Source: Neobacillus mesonae | GTDB taxonomy: Bacteria > Bacillota > Bacilli > Paenibacillales > Paenibacillaceae | DNA length: 64,000 bases | Reading direction: 5' to 3' | NCBI GenBank assembly: GCA_023715865.1 | Contig: JAMBOW010000001.1 | Coordinates: forward strand, 2,108,001 to 2,172,000 | In this document: piece by piece, positions 34,933-44,463 of the stretch | Layout of the letters: each line of letters starts with the position of its first letter | How positions within the stretch are numbered: the stretch's first letter is position 1 | The notes under the pieces: model-generated | The model's database searches: none | What the model was told of the DNA's origin: nothing | Seen by the model: the letters and a program-made list of their open reading frames with translations, nothing else | Translations under genes and position numbers: made by a program

Positions 34933-34949
34933 TGTAAGAAATACTCACA
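34933..34949. promoter_or_regulatory. GlnR/TnrA-type box upstream of glnA
   Basis: The 17-base sequence has the exact form TGTNA-N7-TNACA on both strands (TGTAA GAAATAC TCACA on plus). It lies about 30 nt upstream of the -35, near position -72. This distance suits activation rather than simple blocking. Only one box was found. Confidence 0.65.
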
Positions 34950-34980
34950 CTTTAATGAAAAAATACGAATATAGACAAAT

Positions 34981-35018
34981 AGCCTAAATCTCCGGTTTTA
35001 AAGCCGGAGATTTAGGCT
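34981..35018 (-). terminator. Terminator after aroF
   Basis: AGCCTAAATCTCCGG and CCGGAGATTTAGGCT form a perfect 15-bp stem with an 8-nt loop. On the minus strand ATTTGTCT follows. Confidence 0.8.
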
Positions 35019-35110
35019 GATTTATCACATGAGAATGATACATTTAAAATGAATCCTGTTTTTATTCTTTTTCTTATTACTAATCTGTTATCTTTCGTGT
35101 TTTGTCAATA

Positions 35111-36160
35111 TTAACGACTTGCAGTTAATGGTGATTTTTTTGTATTAAATGTCTTACCAACAATCGGCGCCAGCTTCTCTAAATCCTGAAGCAAATTAGC
35201 AAACTGGTCAGGGAATAGAGATTGAACTCCGTCGCCAGTCATGGAATTATCAGGATCCGTATGCATCTCAATGATCAAGCCGTCCGCTCCTGCAGCAACA
35301 GAAGCTTTTGTCATAGGCTCAACCAGCTCTCTGCGTCCAGTTCCGTGGCTCGGGTCGGAGATGACAGGCAAATGACTGAGCTGCTGAAGCACAGGAATCG
35401 CTGACAAATCGAGCGTATTACGGGTATAGGTTTCAAATGTGCGAATTCCCCGCTCACATAGCATTACATTCGGATTACCGCCTGCAAGGATATATTCCGC
35501 TGCATTCAAGAATTCATCATAGGTTGAGCTGAAGCCGCGTTTAAGAAGCACGGGCTTGCCGCAGGTTCCAAGTTTACGAAGCAGGTCGAAGTTCTGCATA
35601 TTCCGGGTTCCAACTTGAAGAATGTCTGCGTATTCGGCACAGATATCTACGTATTCCGGAGTCATGACTTCTGTAATAGTAAGAAGGTCATGCTTCTTAC
35701 CTGCCTCAGCCATCATAATTAGACCTTCCACACCTATGCCTTGGAAGCTATAAGGTCCTGTGCGGGGTTTAAAAGCGCCTCCGCGAAGCACTTGGCCGCC
35801 AGCTGCTTTGACAAGACCTGCGATCTCGTCAATTTGCTCTGCGGATTCCACGGCGCACGGTCCTCCCATGACTACGAGCTCACCGCCGCCAATATTCACG
35901 CCTTTAATTGAGATAACTGTATCCTCTGGATGAAAGTCTCTGCTTGCTAATTTGTATGATTTCGAAATTTTAACCACGTTCTCTACACCTTTCATTTGTC
36001 GTAAATGTTCAGCCAGTTTAGGTTCAACTGACCCAATGAGTCCGATCACAGTCCGATCTGCTCCTCTAGAGAGATGAACTTGAAGCCCTTCCTTCTCAAT
36101 AACGGCAATAATATCTTGAATTTGCTCCTCAGGCGTAGCATTTCCTGCAATAACGATCAT
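35111..36160 (-). CDS. aroF: 3-deoxy-7-phosphoheptulonate (DAHP) synthase, N-terminal regulatory type
   Basis: 349 residues. First step of the shikimate pathway: phosphoenolpyruvate plus erythrose 4-phosphate. Residues 1-75 form a ferredoxin-like regulatory domain (MIVIAGNATPEEQIQDII), as in the Thermotoga and Bacteroides type. The barrel follows with VVMGGPCAVES, RGGAFKPRTGPYSFQG, QVGTRNMQNFDLL, KRGFSSTYDEF and PVISDPSHGTGRRE. No chorismate mutase part is fused. It is a single gene with a strong terminator. Confidence 0.95.
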   Translation of the reverse strand: MIVIAGNATPEEQIQDIIAVIEKEGLQVHLSRGADRTVIGLIGSVEPKLAEHLRQMKGVENVVKISKSYKLASRDFHPEDTVISIKGVNIGGGELVVMGGPCAVESAEQIDEIAGLVKAAGGQVLRGGAFKPRTGPYSFQGIGVEGLIMMAEAGKKHDLLTITEVMTPEYVDICAEYADILQVGTRNMQNFDLLRKLGTCGKPVLLKRGFSSTYDEFLNAAEYILAGGNPNVMLCERGIRTFETYTRNTLDLSAIPVLQQLSHLPVISDPSHGTGRRELVEPMTKASVAAGADGLIIEMHTDPDNSMTGDGVQSLFPDQFANLLQDLEKLAPIVGKTFNTKKSPLTASR

Positions 36161-36424
36161 AGGATCGATACCTGCCTCTCGATTAGAAATTAGGTCTGTC
36201 TATAATAGAACTTCATCAATATCAATTCATTATTTCACACTTAAACGCTTGTTCGCTTTTAAGCTTTTATACGTTAAAGCAACTATACAACAATATCTCT
36301 TACTCGTCAAGGATTAGATTAATATATGCGATTACACAGCATTCGTTACCGAAAAAACAATATTTAATTAAATATGAAACTTATGCCCTGTTTATTGCTC
36401 CTGCGCGAAATAATCTCATATAAA
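36161..36424. other. Intergenic region upstream of aroF
   Basis: 264 A/T-rich bases between the aroF start and the ispH terminator. The minus strand has several TTGATA and TATTAT/TATAGA stretches that could form the aroF promoter, but spacing is not clear. There is no T-box motif and no recognisable attenuator or coding frame. Confidence 0.4.
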
Positions 36425-36455
36425 AAGAAGACTAGCTTAAAAGGCTAGTCTTCTT
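36425..36455 (-). terminator. Terminator after ispH
   Basis: AAGAAGACTAGC and GCTAGTCTTCTT, a perfect 12-bp stem with a 7-nt loop. On the minus strand TTTTTAT follows. Confidence 0.9.
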
Positions 36456-36464
36456 ATCCATTAA

Positions 36465-37415
36465 TTAAGATCTCGATTTTACCCGAACTGGAGGAAGCAG
36501 CTTCTTCATGTTTACAGTTCGCTTAATTTCCCAAGTTTCCGGATTTTCCGAATCATACTGCTCAAGATAGGTGATAACTTCCTTCGTAATAGGCGTCGGT
36601 GTAGACGCACCAGAAGTCACTGCCACCTTATTAATGCCTTTGAGCCATTCCTGCTTGATTTCAGTAACATCCGATATACGATACGCTGTAGTACCAGCAA
36701 TCTCTTCAGAGACTTGTGCCAGTCGATTGGAGTTATTGCTGCGCGGGTCGCCCACAACGATGACGAGATCAGCTTGACCTGCTTGCTCTGCTACCGCTTC
36801 TTGCCGCACCTGTGTCGCCAAACAAATTTCATTATGAACTTCAGCACCTGGATACTTTTCCAGCAGTTTCTTCATAATGTGCTTAATATCCCACTGACTC
36901 ATCGTCGTCTGGTTCGTGATGATAATTTTACCTTTAGGAATATTCAGCGATTCAATCTCATCCTCCCGTTCAATCAAATGAACGGACTCCGGAGCGATTC
37001 CAATTGCACCTTCGGGTTCCGGATGGCCTTTTTTGCCGATATAGATAATGTGATATCCTTCCGAAGACTTTTCCTTAATCAGGTCATGAGTCTTGGTCAC
37101 GTCAGGACAAGTCGCATCAACCGTTGTAAGACCTTTGTCCCTTGCAATTTTGCGAACTTCGGGAGACACTCCATGCGCTGTAAAAATAACGGTTCCTTTG
37201 TCCACCTTTTCCAAAATCTCAAGGCGATTAGGACCATCAAGCGTAATAATGCCTTCATCTTCAAATGATTGCGTTACATGACTGTTATGCACAATCATAC
37301 CTAATATATAAATCGGCCGAGGTAAATCCAAATTGTTCGCAGCCTGTCTTGCGAGCACCATAGCATCTACCACACCATAGCAGTAACCGCGAGGAGAAAT
37401 TCGTAGTACTTCCAT
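36465..37415 (-). CDS. ispH: 4-hydroxy-3-methylbut-2-enyl diphosphate reductase
   Basis: 316 residues. Last step of the MEP isoprenoid pathway, an iron-sulfur enzyme giving IPP and DMAPP. The three cluster cysteines are visible: SPRGYCYGV near residue 13, [13 protein letters not shown] near residue 102, and [12 protein letters not shown] near 198. [11 protein letters not shown] and [11 protein letters not shown] also fit. It stands alone, and a strong terminator follows. Confidence 0.97.
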   Translation of the reverse strand: MEVLRISPRGYCYGVVDAMVLARQAANNLDLPRPIYILGMIVHNSHVTQSFEDEGIITLDGPNRLEILEKVDKGTVIFTAHGVSPEVRKIARDKGLTTVDATCPDVTKTHDLIKEKSSEGYHIIYIGKKGHPEPEGAIGIAPESVHLIEREDEIESLNIPKGKIIITNQTTMSQWDIKHIMKKLLEKYPGAEVHNEICLATQVRQEAVAEQAGQADLVIVVGDPRSNNSNRLAQVSEEIAGTTAYRISDVTEIKQEWLKGINKVAVTSGASTPTPITKEVITYLEQYDSENPETWEIKRTVNMKKLLPPVRVKSRS

Positions 37416-37489
37416 GTTGCCACCTGCTTTCTATACACATAATGGAGCCTACGATTAAGATCAATAGGCTCCGCAACTTATATTATACC

Positions 37490-38959
37490 TTATTCCAGAG
37501 GGGGAGCCAACTCCAGTGGCAGCCATACGATAAACGTAGTCCCTTCTCCCAGCCTCGTCACGACTTCTACAGACCCTCTATGCTCATCAATTATCCATTT
37601 GGCAATCGACAATCCGAGTCCTGTGCCTTTTGTAATTCCTCTTGACTCATCCGCTCTATAGAATCGATCAAAAATATATGGCACCTCATCTTTATCCATT
37701 CCGATGCCCGTGTCGCTAATCCGTAGACCTACCTGTCCGTTATAGATAACTGCATCCAATGTGACAACACCTTCAGGTGTATATTTAAAAGCATTCTCTA
37801 TAAAAATAAACAGCATTTGCTGCAGATAATCTTTGTTGCCGAGAACATAGGCACCATTTAATACTTCCAGGTCCCCGTACTTCCAATCTGCAGTCCGCTC
37901 GAGATGCTGTGCTCTGCGGGCAACCTCCTTCACAAGAATTGATAAAGGGATTGGCCTTAACTCGATCGTCTGGCCTGTGTCTGCTCGTGCCAGCGACAGC
38001 ATATCGTTCACGAGACGACTCATCCGTCTGCCTTCGTCCGCAATATCTTCAATCGCTTCAAGCGTCATTTGTTCTACCATCTCATTGCTCAATTTGCGAT
38101 CTTCTGTTTCAGGGTCCCATAATTTTTTCAGGAAATCGGTGTTTCCCCGGATTGTAGTTAAAGGTGTCCTTAATTCATGTGAAGCGTCGGATACAAATCG
38201 TCTCTGTGCAGCATAAGCATCCTCCAGCTCTTTGAAAAAACCTTCGGTACGCTCGAGCATGTTATTTACGGTACTAATAAGCTTGCCTATTTCATCATTC
38301 GGTCCGTTATATTCAATTCTTACGCTCAAATCGTTACCAGTCTGAATTCCGTTCGCTGCATCGATAACATGCACAAGCGGACGCATTGATTTACGGGCCA
38401 GGAACAGCCCTACGCTCATAGCCAAAATAAGCGTAATAATAGATACATAAATTAGAATAAACAGCAGTCGATCCATCAGCCGATCTTCTGATGCCGTTAT
38501 CGTTCCGACCTGCAGCATTCCAATAACCTGATTGGTTTTTTCCAATTTAAGCGGAAACTGATATACGAGAAACGGGGAGTTGTCTACCGTCATTCGTGCC
38601 CAGCCTTCACTGGAGTCTACTTTGCTTACATCAGGCACATTAAATCGATGATCACGCAAATTATCAGAAGCAGCCGTTACGTCGCTTGTATAGTTGTACA
38701 GCTGTACGTAAATCTGTAAATCAGCAAGCTGATTGGCCTTCTCAGGAAGAATCAAATTTAACTCCTCAGTGAAATCGGGATTTCTCACCAATATAGCATC
38801 AATTCTTTGACTGATACTGCTTGTCTGCTTGATAATCTCTTGTTCTACATCCTCATATGCATAGTAATGCACCAGTGCATAAATTACCGAGCCAAATAGC
38901 AGCAGTACGGCAGCAAGCAAGCCTGAATACCATAAAGTCAGCCGTAACCGGATGGACAT
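37490..38959 (-). CDS. Sensor histidine kinase with HAMP domain
   Basis: 489 residues. Two membrane helices (about 9-29 and 165-187) flank an outer sensing domain of about 130 residues. A HAMP segment follows, then the dimerisation domain with FVSDASHELRTPLTTIRGN (phospho-acceptor His near 259) and an ATPase with FIENAFKYTPEG and DTGIGMDKDEVPYIFDRFYR and GTGLGLSIAKWI. It starts 1 nt after the response regulator gene stops, so they are a pair. The signal is unknown. The htrA gene upstream suggests an envelope or secretion-stress role like CssS, but this is inference. Confidence 0.92.
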   Translation of the reverse strand: MSIRLRLTLWYSGLLAAVLLLFGSVIYALVHYYAYEDVEQEIIKQTSSISQRIDAILVRNPDFTEELNLILPEKANQLADLQIYVQLYNYTSDVTAASDNLRDHRFNVPDVSKVDSSEGWARMTVDNSPFLVYQFPLKLEKTNQVIGMLQVGTITASEDRLMDRLLFILIYVSIITLILAMSVGLFLARKSMRPLVHVIDAANGIQTGNDLSVRIEYNGPNDEIGKLISTVNNMLERTEGFFKELEDAYAAQRRFVSDASHELRTPLTTIRGNTDFLKKLWDPETEDRKLSNEMVEQMTLEAIEDIADEGRRMSRLVNDMLSLARADTGQTIELRPIPLSILVKEVARRAQHLERTADWKYGDLEVLNGAYVLGNKDYLQQMLFIFIENAFKYTPEGVVTLDAVIYNGQVGLRISDTGIGMDKDEVPYIFDRFYRADESRGITKGTGLGLSIAKWIIDEHRGSVEVVTRLGEGTTFIVWLPLELAPPLE

Positions 38960-38960
38960 A

Positions 38961-39650
38961 CTAGGTGTCTCCTCTCAAAATGTAACCAGCGCCGCGAATG
39001 GTCTGAATAATTCGTTTACCTCCATGTTCTTCTGTTTTTTGACGAAGCATGGCAATGTAAACCTCAAGCACGTTTGATTCGCCGCTGTAATCAAAGCCCC
39101 ATATTTTATCCATGATCAGATCGCGGGATAATACACGTTTCGGGTTCTGCATGAACAAATACAGGAGCTCAAACTCTTTTGCCGTCAAATCCAGGCGTTC
39201 TCCTGCCCGGTGAACTTCTCGTGCATCATAATCCAGCACCACATCTTCGAAAGTCAGTCGGTTGCTTGCACTATCGTTTGCATCCGATTTGCGTCTTAGC
39301 AGAGCTCGAACTCTTGCCAGCAGCTCTTCAAGCGCAAAAGGCTTTACAAGATAATCATCTGCGCCAAGATCAAGGCCCTTGACCCGTTGTTCTATTTCAT
39401 CTTTTGCTGTCAGCATTAGGATAGGGACAGTGCTTCCCCCTTCTCTAAGACGTCTGCATACTTCAAATCCATCAACCTTTGGCATCATAACATCCAGGAC
39501 GACAACATCCGGATCTGCCTCGAGCATTTTTTGCAAGCCCTCCGCCCCATTAGAAGCAGTAAGCACATCATAACCTTCAAAGGCAAGACCGCGTCTTAGC
39601 ATGGAAATAATTTTATCATCATCATCAATAATTAATATTGTTGAACGCAA
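38961..39650 (-). CDS. OmpR/PhoB-type response regulator
   Basis: 229 residues. The receiver has an acidic DDDD cluster, the phospho-acceptor Asp in DVVVLDVMMPKVDG, the Thr in LMLTAKD and the Lys in DDYLVKPF. The C-terminal winged helix includes LDLTAKEFELLYLFMQNPKRVLS and RQKTEEHGGKRIIQTIRGAGY (the family's end). A TTG at 39650 with AAGGAG 9 nt upstream is preferred to an upstream in-frame start at 39668. It pairs with the downstream kinase and lies after htrA, which may be one of its targets. Confidence 0.92.
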   Translation of the reverse strand: MRSTILIIDDDDKIISMLRRGLAFEGYDVLTASNGAEGLQKMLEADPDVVVLDVMMPKVDGFEVCRRLREGGSTVPILMLTAKDEIEQRVKGLDLGADDYLVKPFALEELLARVRALLRRKSDANDSASNRLTFEDVVLDYDAREVHRAGERLDLTAKEFELLYLFMQNPKRVLSRDLIMDKIWGFDYSGESNVLEVYIAMLRQKTEEHGGKRIIQTIRGAGYILRGDT

Positions 39651-39807
39651 CCCCAGCATCTCCTTCATTAACCCATCAATTATAGTTCTCTTTCTACCTT
39701 ATATTGTATCAGGCAACGCCCATGCTTGCTATCTCCTACTCGAAGGCAAAAAAGCGAAGGGTATTTCCCTTCGCCCTGATGCTGCTCGACATTAACCTGA
39801 CACTAGC

Positions 39808-41442
39808 TTACGGTTGAGTGCTCTGCTGATTTTGCTGTTCAGTTGTATCAAAATCGTTGCGGTCACCAATCGTAACTTTGACGTCCATCGTATTGCCGTC
39901 TCTATTTACATTAAGTGTAATTTCATCCCCAACCTTATGAGTTTGAATCTGCTCAATCAGATCGGTCGTTGTTGCATATTTTTCTCCATTAATTCCTGTA
40001 ATAATATCATACGGACGAAGGTCGGCAGTATAGGCAGGAGATTGGTAAACCAAGCTCATGACGACAGATCCTTCCGTCAGCTCTGTTCCCATCTGTTTGG
40101 CCACTTCCGGAGTAAGGTCCATCAGAGATGCACCAATAAACGGTACCGGATCTTTTGGAATTTCTTCGTTGTTTTTGAGTTGCTCTACTACATTCTGAAT
40201 AACGCTGGACGGGATAGCAAATCCGATACCTTGAGCATCTGCACTTACAGCCACGTTCATACCGATAACTTCACCTTGCAGGTTCAGAAGCGGGCCTCCC
40301 GAGTTACCCGGATTGATGGATGCATCGGTTTGCAGCAAGTTATTATACTCATTAGGCTGACCTGTTGTTTCGTCATTAATTGTTATCGTACGATCTTTCG
40401 CAGAAAGTACACCTGCAGTAACCGTATGTTCAAAGCCTTCAGGGTTACCGATCGCTACCAGCCATTCACCGACTTGAACATCGTCGGAATTACCCAATGA
40501 TGCTACAGGGAAATCATCGCCTTCGATTTTAAGAACCGCAAGGTCAAGATCAGCGCTGCTTCCGAGCAGCTTAGCTTCATATGGTTTATTATTGTCTTCA
40601 AGTGTAACCTGGATCACATCAGCACCGGAAACAACGTGCTCATTCGTCAAAATATAACCGTCTTTCTCAAAGATAAAGCCAGATCCGATTCCTAGCGGAG
40701 TAAGCTGGCCCGACGAGGAGCCGCCACTGTTTCCATTGCCGTTGTTCGAACTGCTGTCTCCCCCGTTACCCCCAAAGAAATATTGGTATAACGGATCATT
40801 GTAATAAGGGCTTTGATTGGAGCTGCTTGATGCTGAATTTGAATAAGTCTCAATCTTAACTACTGCAGGACTTACTTTACTTACTACAGAAGAAATGTCG
40901 GTAGAACCAACGGGCAGAGAAGTGGTTACACCACTATCATTGCCGCTGTTGCTTGGTGTGTTTGAATTTTCAGTTGTTGCTTCTGCAGCGGAAGTTGTGC
41001 TGTTTGAAAGTGCAGCTTCCGGAGTAAATAGATTCATCCGATCCGATGTGAACATCAGTACGGCAATGACCAGCATACCGGCGATAAAGGAGAAGACACC
41101 GGTTTTAAAGTTGGATTTAGGCTTACGGTTATACTGCCAGTTCCGCTCCCCGCCTCCGCCACCAGAGCCACTGCTTGAGCTGGTGTATGCATTTCCTGAG
41201 CGGGTATAATTGTTCGAATTTCTTTCAATCATGGTAGGTACCGGTTTGATCGGATCGGGAGGTGTAACTTCTACTTCTTTAGCCTCAGAAGCGGATTCCT
41301 TATTCTCGGAATTCATGGACTGAAATGGTCCGTATGAATAATAGTAGGAGCCGCTATTTTCTGATTGACGGGATTCATGTTCCCTTTGTTCACGCTCATT
41401 TTCTTCACGGCCGAATCTGTTATTGTTGTTATTGTCGCTCAT
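39808..41442 (-). CDS. htrA: HtrA/DegP-type membrane-anchored serine protease
   Basis: 544 residues. The long polar N-terminus (rich in Asn, Ser, Gly and Tyr) is followed by one membrane helix near residues 113-133, a Ser/Gly-rich linker and an S1C protease domain. The triad is seen: His in LTNEHVVSG, Asp in SSADLDLAVLK, Ser in NPGNSGGPLL. A C-terminal PDZ domain (SLVYQSPAYTADLRPYDIITGINGEKY in part) completes it. Such proteases degrade misfolded secreted proteins at the membrane surface. It lies between liaFSR and a kinase/regulator pair, all on the same strand. Confidence 0.95.
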   Translation of the reverse strand: MSDNNNNNRFGREENEREQREHESRQSENSGSYYYSYGPFQSMNSENKESASEAKEVEVTPPDPIKPVPTMIERNSNNYTRSGNAYTSSSSGSGGGGGERNWQYNRKPKSNFKTGVFSFIAGMLVIAVLMFTSDRMNLFTPEAALSNSTTSAAEATTENSNTPSNSGNDSGVTTSLPVGSTDISSVVSKVSPAVVKIETYSNSASSSSNQSPYYNDPLYQYFFGGNGGDSSSNNGNGNSGGSSSGQLTPLGIGSGFIFEKDGYILTNEHVVSGADVIQVTLEDNNKPYEAKLLGSSADLDLAVLKIEGDDFPVASLGNSDDVQVGEWLVAIGNPEGFEHTVTAGVLSAKDRTITINDETTGQPNEYNNLLQTDASINPGNSGGPLLNLQGEVIGMNVAVSADAQGIGFAIPSSVIQNVVEQLKNNEEIPKDPVPFIGASLMDLTPEVAKQMGTELTEGSVVMSLVYQSPAYTADLRPYDIITGINGEKYATTTDLIEQIQTHKVGDEITLNVNRDGNTMDVKVTIGDRNDFDTTEQQNQQSTQP

Positions 41443-41573
41443 GTCGTCAGACCTCCTAATCTCTTACTGCTTGGTTGAGATGTTCTTTTAACTGTCTTTA
41501 TTTTGTACTTTAAACCTTAAGCACACCTTAAAAACAATTAAAAAGGAGATAAAACCCTGCAAAATAACAAAAT

Positions 41574-42233
41574 TTATGTATTTACCCAGCCCTTTCGATG
41601 GGCATATATTGCCAACTGTGTCCTGTCCTCCATCTCACATTTCATAAGCAGGTTGCTTACGTGGGTTTTGACGGTCTTAATGCTGATATGGAGCTCCTCT
41701 GAAATATCCTTGTTGCTCTTTCCTTCTGCAATAAGAAGCAGAACCTCTTTCTCCCGGTCCGTGAGTCCCGAATCGTCAGCTTTTACCGCCTTCTGGCGCA
41801 GTCCTCTAGTAAGTGCCTGGGATATATCATTGGTCATGACAGGCATGCCCCGCTTTGCCCCGTTCAGGGCATAGATCAGCTCTTCTGCGGATACGGTCTT
41901 TAATACATAGCTGACTGCTCCGGATTCGATCGCTTCAAGAACGAGATGGTCTTCTAAAAAGCTGGTTAAGATGATAATTTTCATATTCGGAAATTCAGGT
42001 AAAATAGTTTTTGTTGCTTGGACGCCGTTCATTGTAGGCATCATAAGATCCATAAGAATAAGCTCCGGCAGGTCCTCTGCAGTGCTTTTTCTTAGAAGGT
42101 CAACAGCATGCTGTCCATCCGTTCCTTCTAAAACAACCTCAAAAGATGGATCCAAGCTGATATAGGTTTTTAACCCCATTCTAACCATGTCATGATCATC
42201 TACGATCATAATCTTTGTTCTCGCTTCGCTCAT
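41574..42233 (-). CDS. liaR: LiaR-type response regulator
   Basis: 219 residues. The receiver has MIVDDHDMVRMGLK, the phospho-acceptor Asp in ELILMDLMMPTMNGV, the Thr in IILTSF and the Lys in SYVLKTVS. The LuxR helix-turn-helix has LTDREKEVLLLIAEGKSNKDI and HISIKTVKTHVSNLL. AGGAGAGG lies before the ATG. It is the third gene after liaF and liaS, an arrangement that identifies the system, which responds to damage by cell-wall antibiotics acting at lipid II. Confidence 0.9.
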   Translation of the reverse strand: MSEARTKIMIVDDHDMVRMGLKTYISLDPSFEVVLEGTDGQHAVDLLRKSTAEDLPELILMDLMMPTMNGVQATKTILPEFPNMKIIILTSFLEDHLVLEAIESGAVSYVLKTVSAEELIYALNGAKRGMPVMTNDISQALTRGLRQKAVKADDSGLTDREKEVLLLIAEGKSNKDISEELHISIKTVKTHVSNLLMKCEMEDRTQLAIYAHRKGWVNT

Positions 42234-42275
42234 AAAGATCCTCTCCTTATTAACATGTCAAAAAGACTCCGAAAG

Positions 42276-43301
42276 CTATGTCTCATCAGTAAATTTTGGT
42301 ATATGTACCCTTATCGTTGTGCCCGCTCCCGGAAGCGTAATCACATCTACATTTCCTCCCAGCTTCTCCGCTCTTTCCTTCATCGTCATTAGTCCATAGG
42401 AACCCTGTCTACCCGCCTCCTCTGCCTTAAACCCCTTACCGTTATCACTCACACTAAAAACAACCTGCCTAGGTTCTTCACGAAGCGACAGACTCACAAA
42501 GCTTGCGCCCGAATGCTTCACAATGTTCGCCATAGCCTCCTGGATGATAAGAAACATCTGATGTTCAATCGCTTCAGAGATGTCGCCTATAATTTCCAAC
42601 TCTTTAACTCCCTTTAGTGCATTTTGCCGGCAGTAATCCGGAAACCAAGCTTCAAGCGCCTCAGCAAGACTCCGGTTTTCTAATTCTACGGGGCGAAGCT
42701 GAGCTATGAGTGCTCTCATTTGCTTCTGAGCTGTCTGGGACATGGTGATAAGCTGATCAAGCACAACCTCACTTTGCTGGCTTCCATTTCGAAGCAATGC
42801 AGGCAGAGCAGAAGCCGACATATGAATTGCAAACAGCTGCTGGCTGACGGTATCATGCAAATCTCTGGCCATTCTTCTGCGTTCTTCGATGACTGCAGCT
42901 TCTTGAGCCTTCTCTTTCTCAATAACTTCCTGCTCTCCCCATTTTTGAACCCATTTCACTTTATGCTCAATCGCATCCATCATGGTGTTAAACTGCTGGT
43001 ACACTCCTGAAAAAGAGGAATCCTCCGTTGCGCTTACCCGTGACGAGAGATTCCCTTTAGTAACCTGAAGCATGCTTAATTCCAGCATATCGATTTTACG
43101 CTGGATGCGCAGTCCGGCGACATAACCGATGATGATGGTTGCTGCTATAATCATTATTATGGAATAAATCCAAGAGGGAGACTGACTTAAATCAGCATTC
43201 CCCCTCTTCATGGTAGCATAAAAAATTCCCAGTGTTACTGCACTGTTAACGACGAAGAACAACAACAACTCCCATTTTGCGGTACGAAAGATCATCTTCA
43301 T
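42276..43301 (-). CDS. liaS: LiaS-type sensor histidine kinase
   Basis: 341 residues. Two close membrane helices at the N-terminus (about 10-28 and 43-62) with hardly any outer domain, so it is an intramembrane-sensing kinase. A HAMP-like part follows, then the HisKA_3 motif RRRMARDLHDTVSQQLFAI with the phospho-acceptor His, and a HATPase with FSVSDNGKGFKAE and GSYGLMTMKERAEKLGG. It lies 5 nt after liaF and before liaR. LiaF normally holds it inactive. Confidence 0.92.
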   Translation of the reverse strand: MKMIFRTAKWELLLFFVVNSAVTLGIFYATMKRGNADLSQSPSWIYSIIMIIAATIIIGYVAGLRIQRKIDMLELSMLQVTKGNLSSRVSATEDSSFSGVYQQFNTMMDAIEHKVKWVQKWGEQEVIEKEKAQEAAVIEERRRMARDLHDTVSQQLFAIHMSASALPALLRNGSQQSEVVLDQLITMSQTAQKQMRALIAQLRPVELENRSLAEALEAWFPDYCRQNALKGVKELEIIGDISEAIEHQMFLIIQEAMANIVKHSGASFVSLSLREEPRQVVFSVSDNGKGFKAEEAGRQGSYGLMTMKERAEKLGGNVDVITLPGAGTTIRVHIPKFTDET

Positions 43302-43306
43302 CTCAG

Positions 43307-44275
43307 TTACCCTACCGAATTCACTTTGACGTCCCCGATAAATACACTGACGACAATGCGAACTTTCTTCTCAGCTTCTCTATAATTTGGTGTCTGTGCA
43401 CTGACATTTCCCATAAAGCCGCTTTTGGTTTCGCTAAGCACAGTCATATCCCCAATAAATGAATTTGAGTTCACAATGATCCCTAGATCCATATCCTTTG
43501 GAGTATATACCTTTATATCGCCGATAAATGCAGATATATTAATTCTTGTTTCACCATATGGGATTTGTGCCTTCGTTAAATCAATAACGGTATCGCCAAT
43601 AAATTGTGATATATTAGTCGGCTTGAGTTCATAATATTCGTCGCCTAATTTAATATCTCCTATAAAAGTCGACTTGTTCAATTTAGAGGAGTCATTGTAA
43701 GTATAGCTGCTGTGTTTGTCATAATGTTTAGAGTAGCTGTGCTCACCATGTTTATGCTGAGACTCATTTATATACTCTTTTTCGTCAAATGTGTGCTTGC
43801 CTGAATCACTCTTTTTTTCCTCATGAAAGCTTTTTCCGAATTTTTGTTCGAACTGCTGATCAAGATCGCTGTACATCGGAGTCGGCGGATCTTCAGGAGG
43901 GTTATTAGGAAAATGAAATTCTGGTGCTTCTTCCTTCTCGTTTGAATGCTTGCGGTCTCTCCTGCGTGGGCTTAAGAGAACATATAAACCTCCACCGACA
44001 AGTGCGATCGGTATGGCATAACGGAACAGCTCACCAAAGCTTAGATATACCAGGCCTAAATTTCGACCTAAGAAATAAACACCAAGCCCTAAAAGCACAA
44101 ATCCTCCGATCACATTTTTTTCTTTTAGATTGATAAGCCCCAAGTATAGAAATATGACTGGCCAGAAGTCAGAGATAATGCTTCCGATACTAATTTCTCC
44201 GTTGGTCGAGAGCTGATAAAACACGATGATCCCTATTCCTATAAGAAGGGCAGCACCTACTAACCTGTTAAACAT
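43307..44275 (-). CDS. liaF: LiaF-type membrane inhibitor
   Basis: 322 residues. The N-terminal part has about four membrane helices within residues 1-105. A long charged linker rich in His, Lys, Ser and Asp (about 115-190) follows, then a beta-solenoid-like domain with repeated FIGD motifs (STFIGDIKLG, SQFIGDTVIDL, SAFIGDIKVYTP, NSFIGDMTVL, SVFIGDVKV). The FIGD repeat is typical of the LiaF C-terminal domain. It keeps LiaS silent until the envelope is damaged. It is the first gene of liaFSR. Confidence 0.92.
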   Translation of the reverse strand: MFNRLVGAALLIGIGIIVFYQLSTNGEISIGSIISDFWPVIFLYLGLINLKEKNVIGGFVLLGLGVYFLGRNLGLVYLSFGELFRYAIPIALVGGGLYVLLSPRRRDRKHSNEKEEAPEFHFPNNPPEDPPTPMYSDLDQQFEQKFGKSFHEEKKSDSGKHTFDEKEYINESQHKHGEHSYSKHYDKHSSYTYNDSSKLNKSTFIGDIKLGDEYYELKPTNISQFIGDTVIDLTKAQIPYGETRINISAFIGDIKVYTPKDMDLGIIVNSNSFIGDMTVLSETKSGFMGNVSAQTPNYREAEKKVRIVVSVFIGDVKVNSVG

Positions 44276-44426
44276 CGCATCGTTCTCCTTAATTATTTGT
44301 ATTTTATCTTGCCTATGCAGTCCAGCTGCTTGTATGTATTCATTATATACAGATAATTTAAGTTCAAGGAGCGGCGCGGGAATGAAATTCCTCTCCGTCT
44401 CGGGACCGATACGCTTCCTTTAAATG

Positions 44427-44452
44427 TAAAAAAACAGACCCCGAAGGGTCTG
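44427..44452 (-). terminator. Terminator after the gamma-SASP gene
   Basis: CAGACCC-CGAA-GGGTCTG hairpin. On the minus strand eight T's follow. Confidence 0.9.
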
Positions 44453-44463
44453 TCCTCTATACA

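Noticed and set aside
39814..40500. A 228-codon open frame opposite htrA
   Set aside because: It is a shadow of the conserved protease frame, with no family motif and no ribosome site.
39808..41442. Ser/Gly/Asn-rich DNA stretches in htrA as tandem repeats or a mobile insert
   Set aside because: They are low-complexity linker codons in one continuous frame, not exact repeats with borders.
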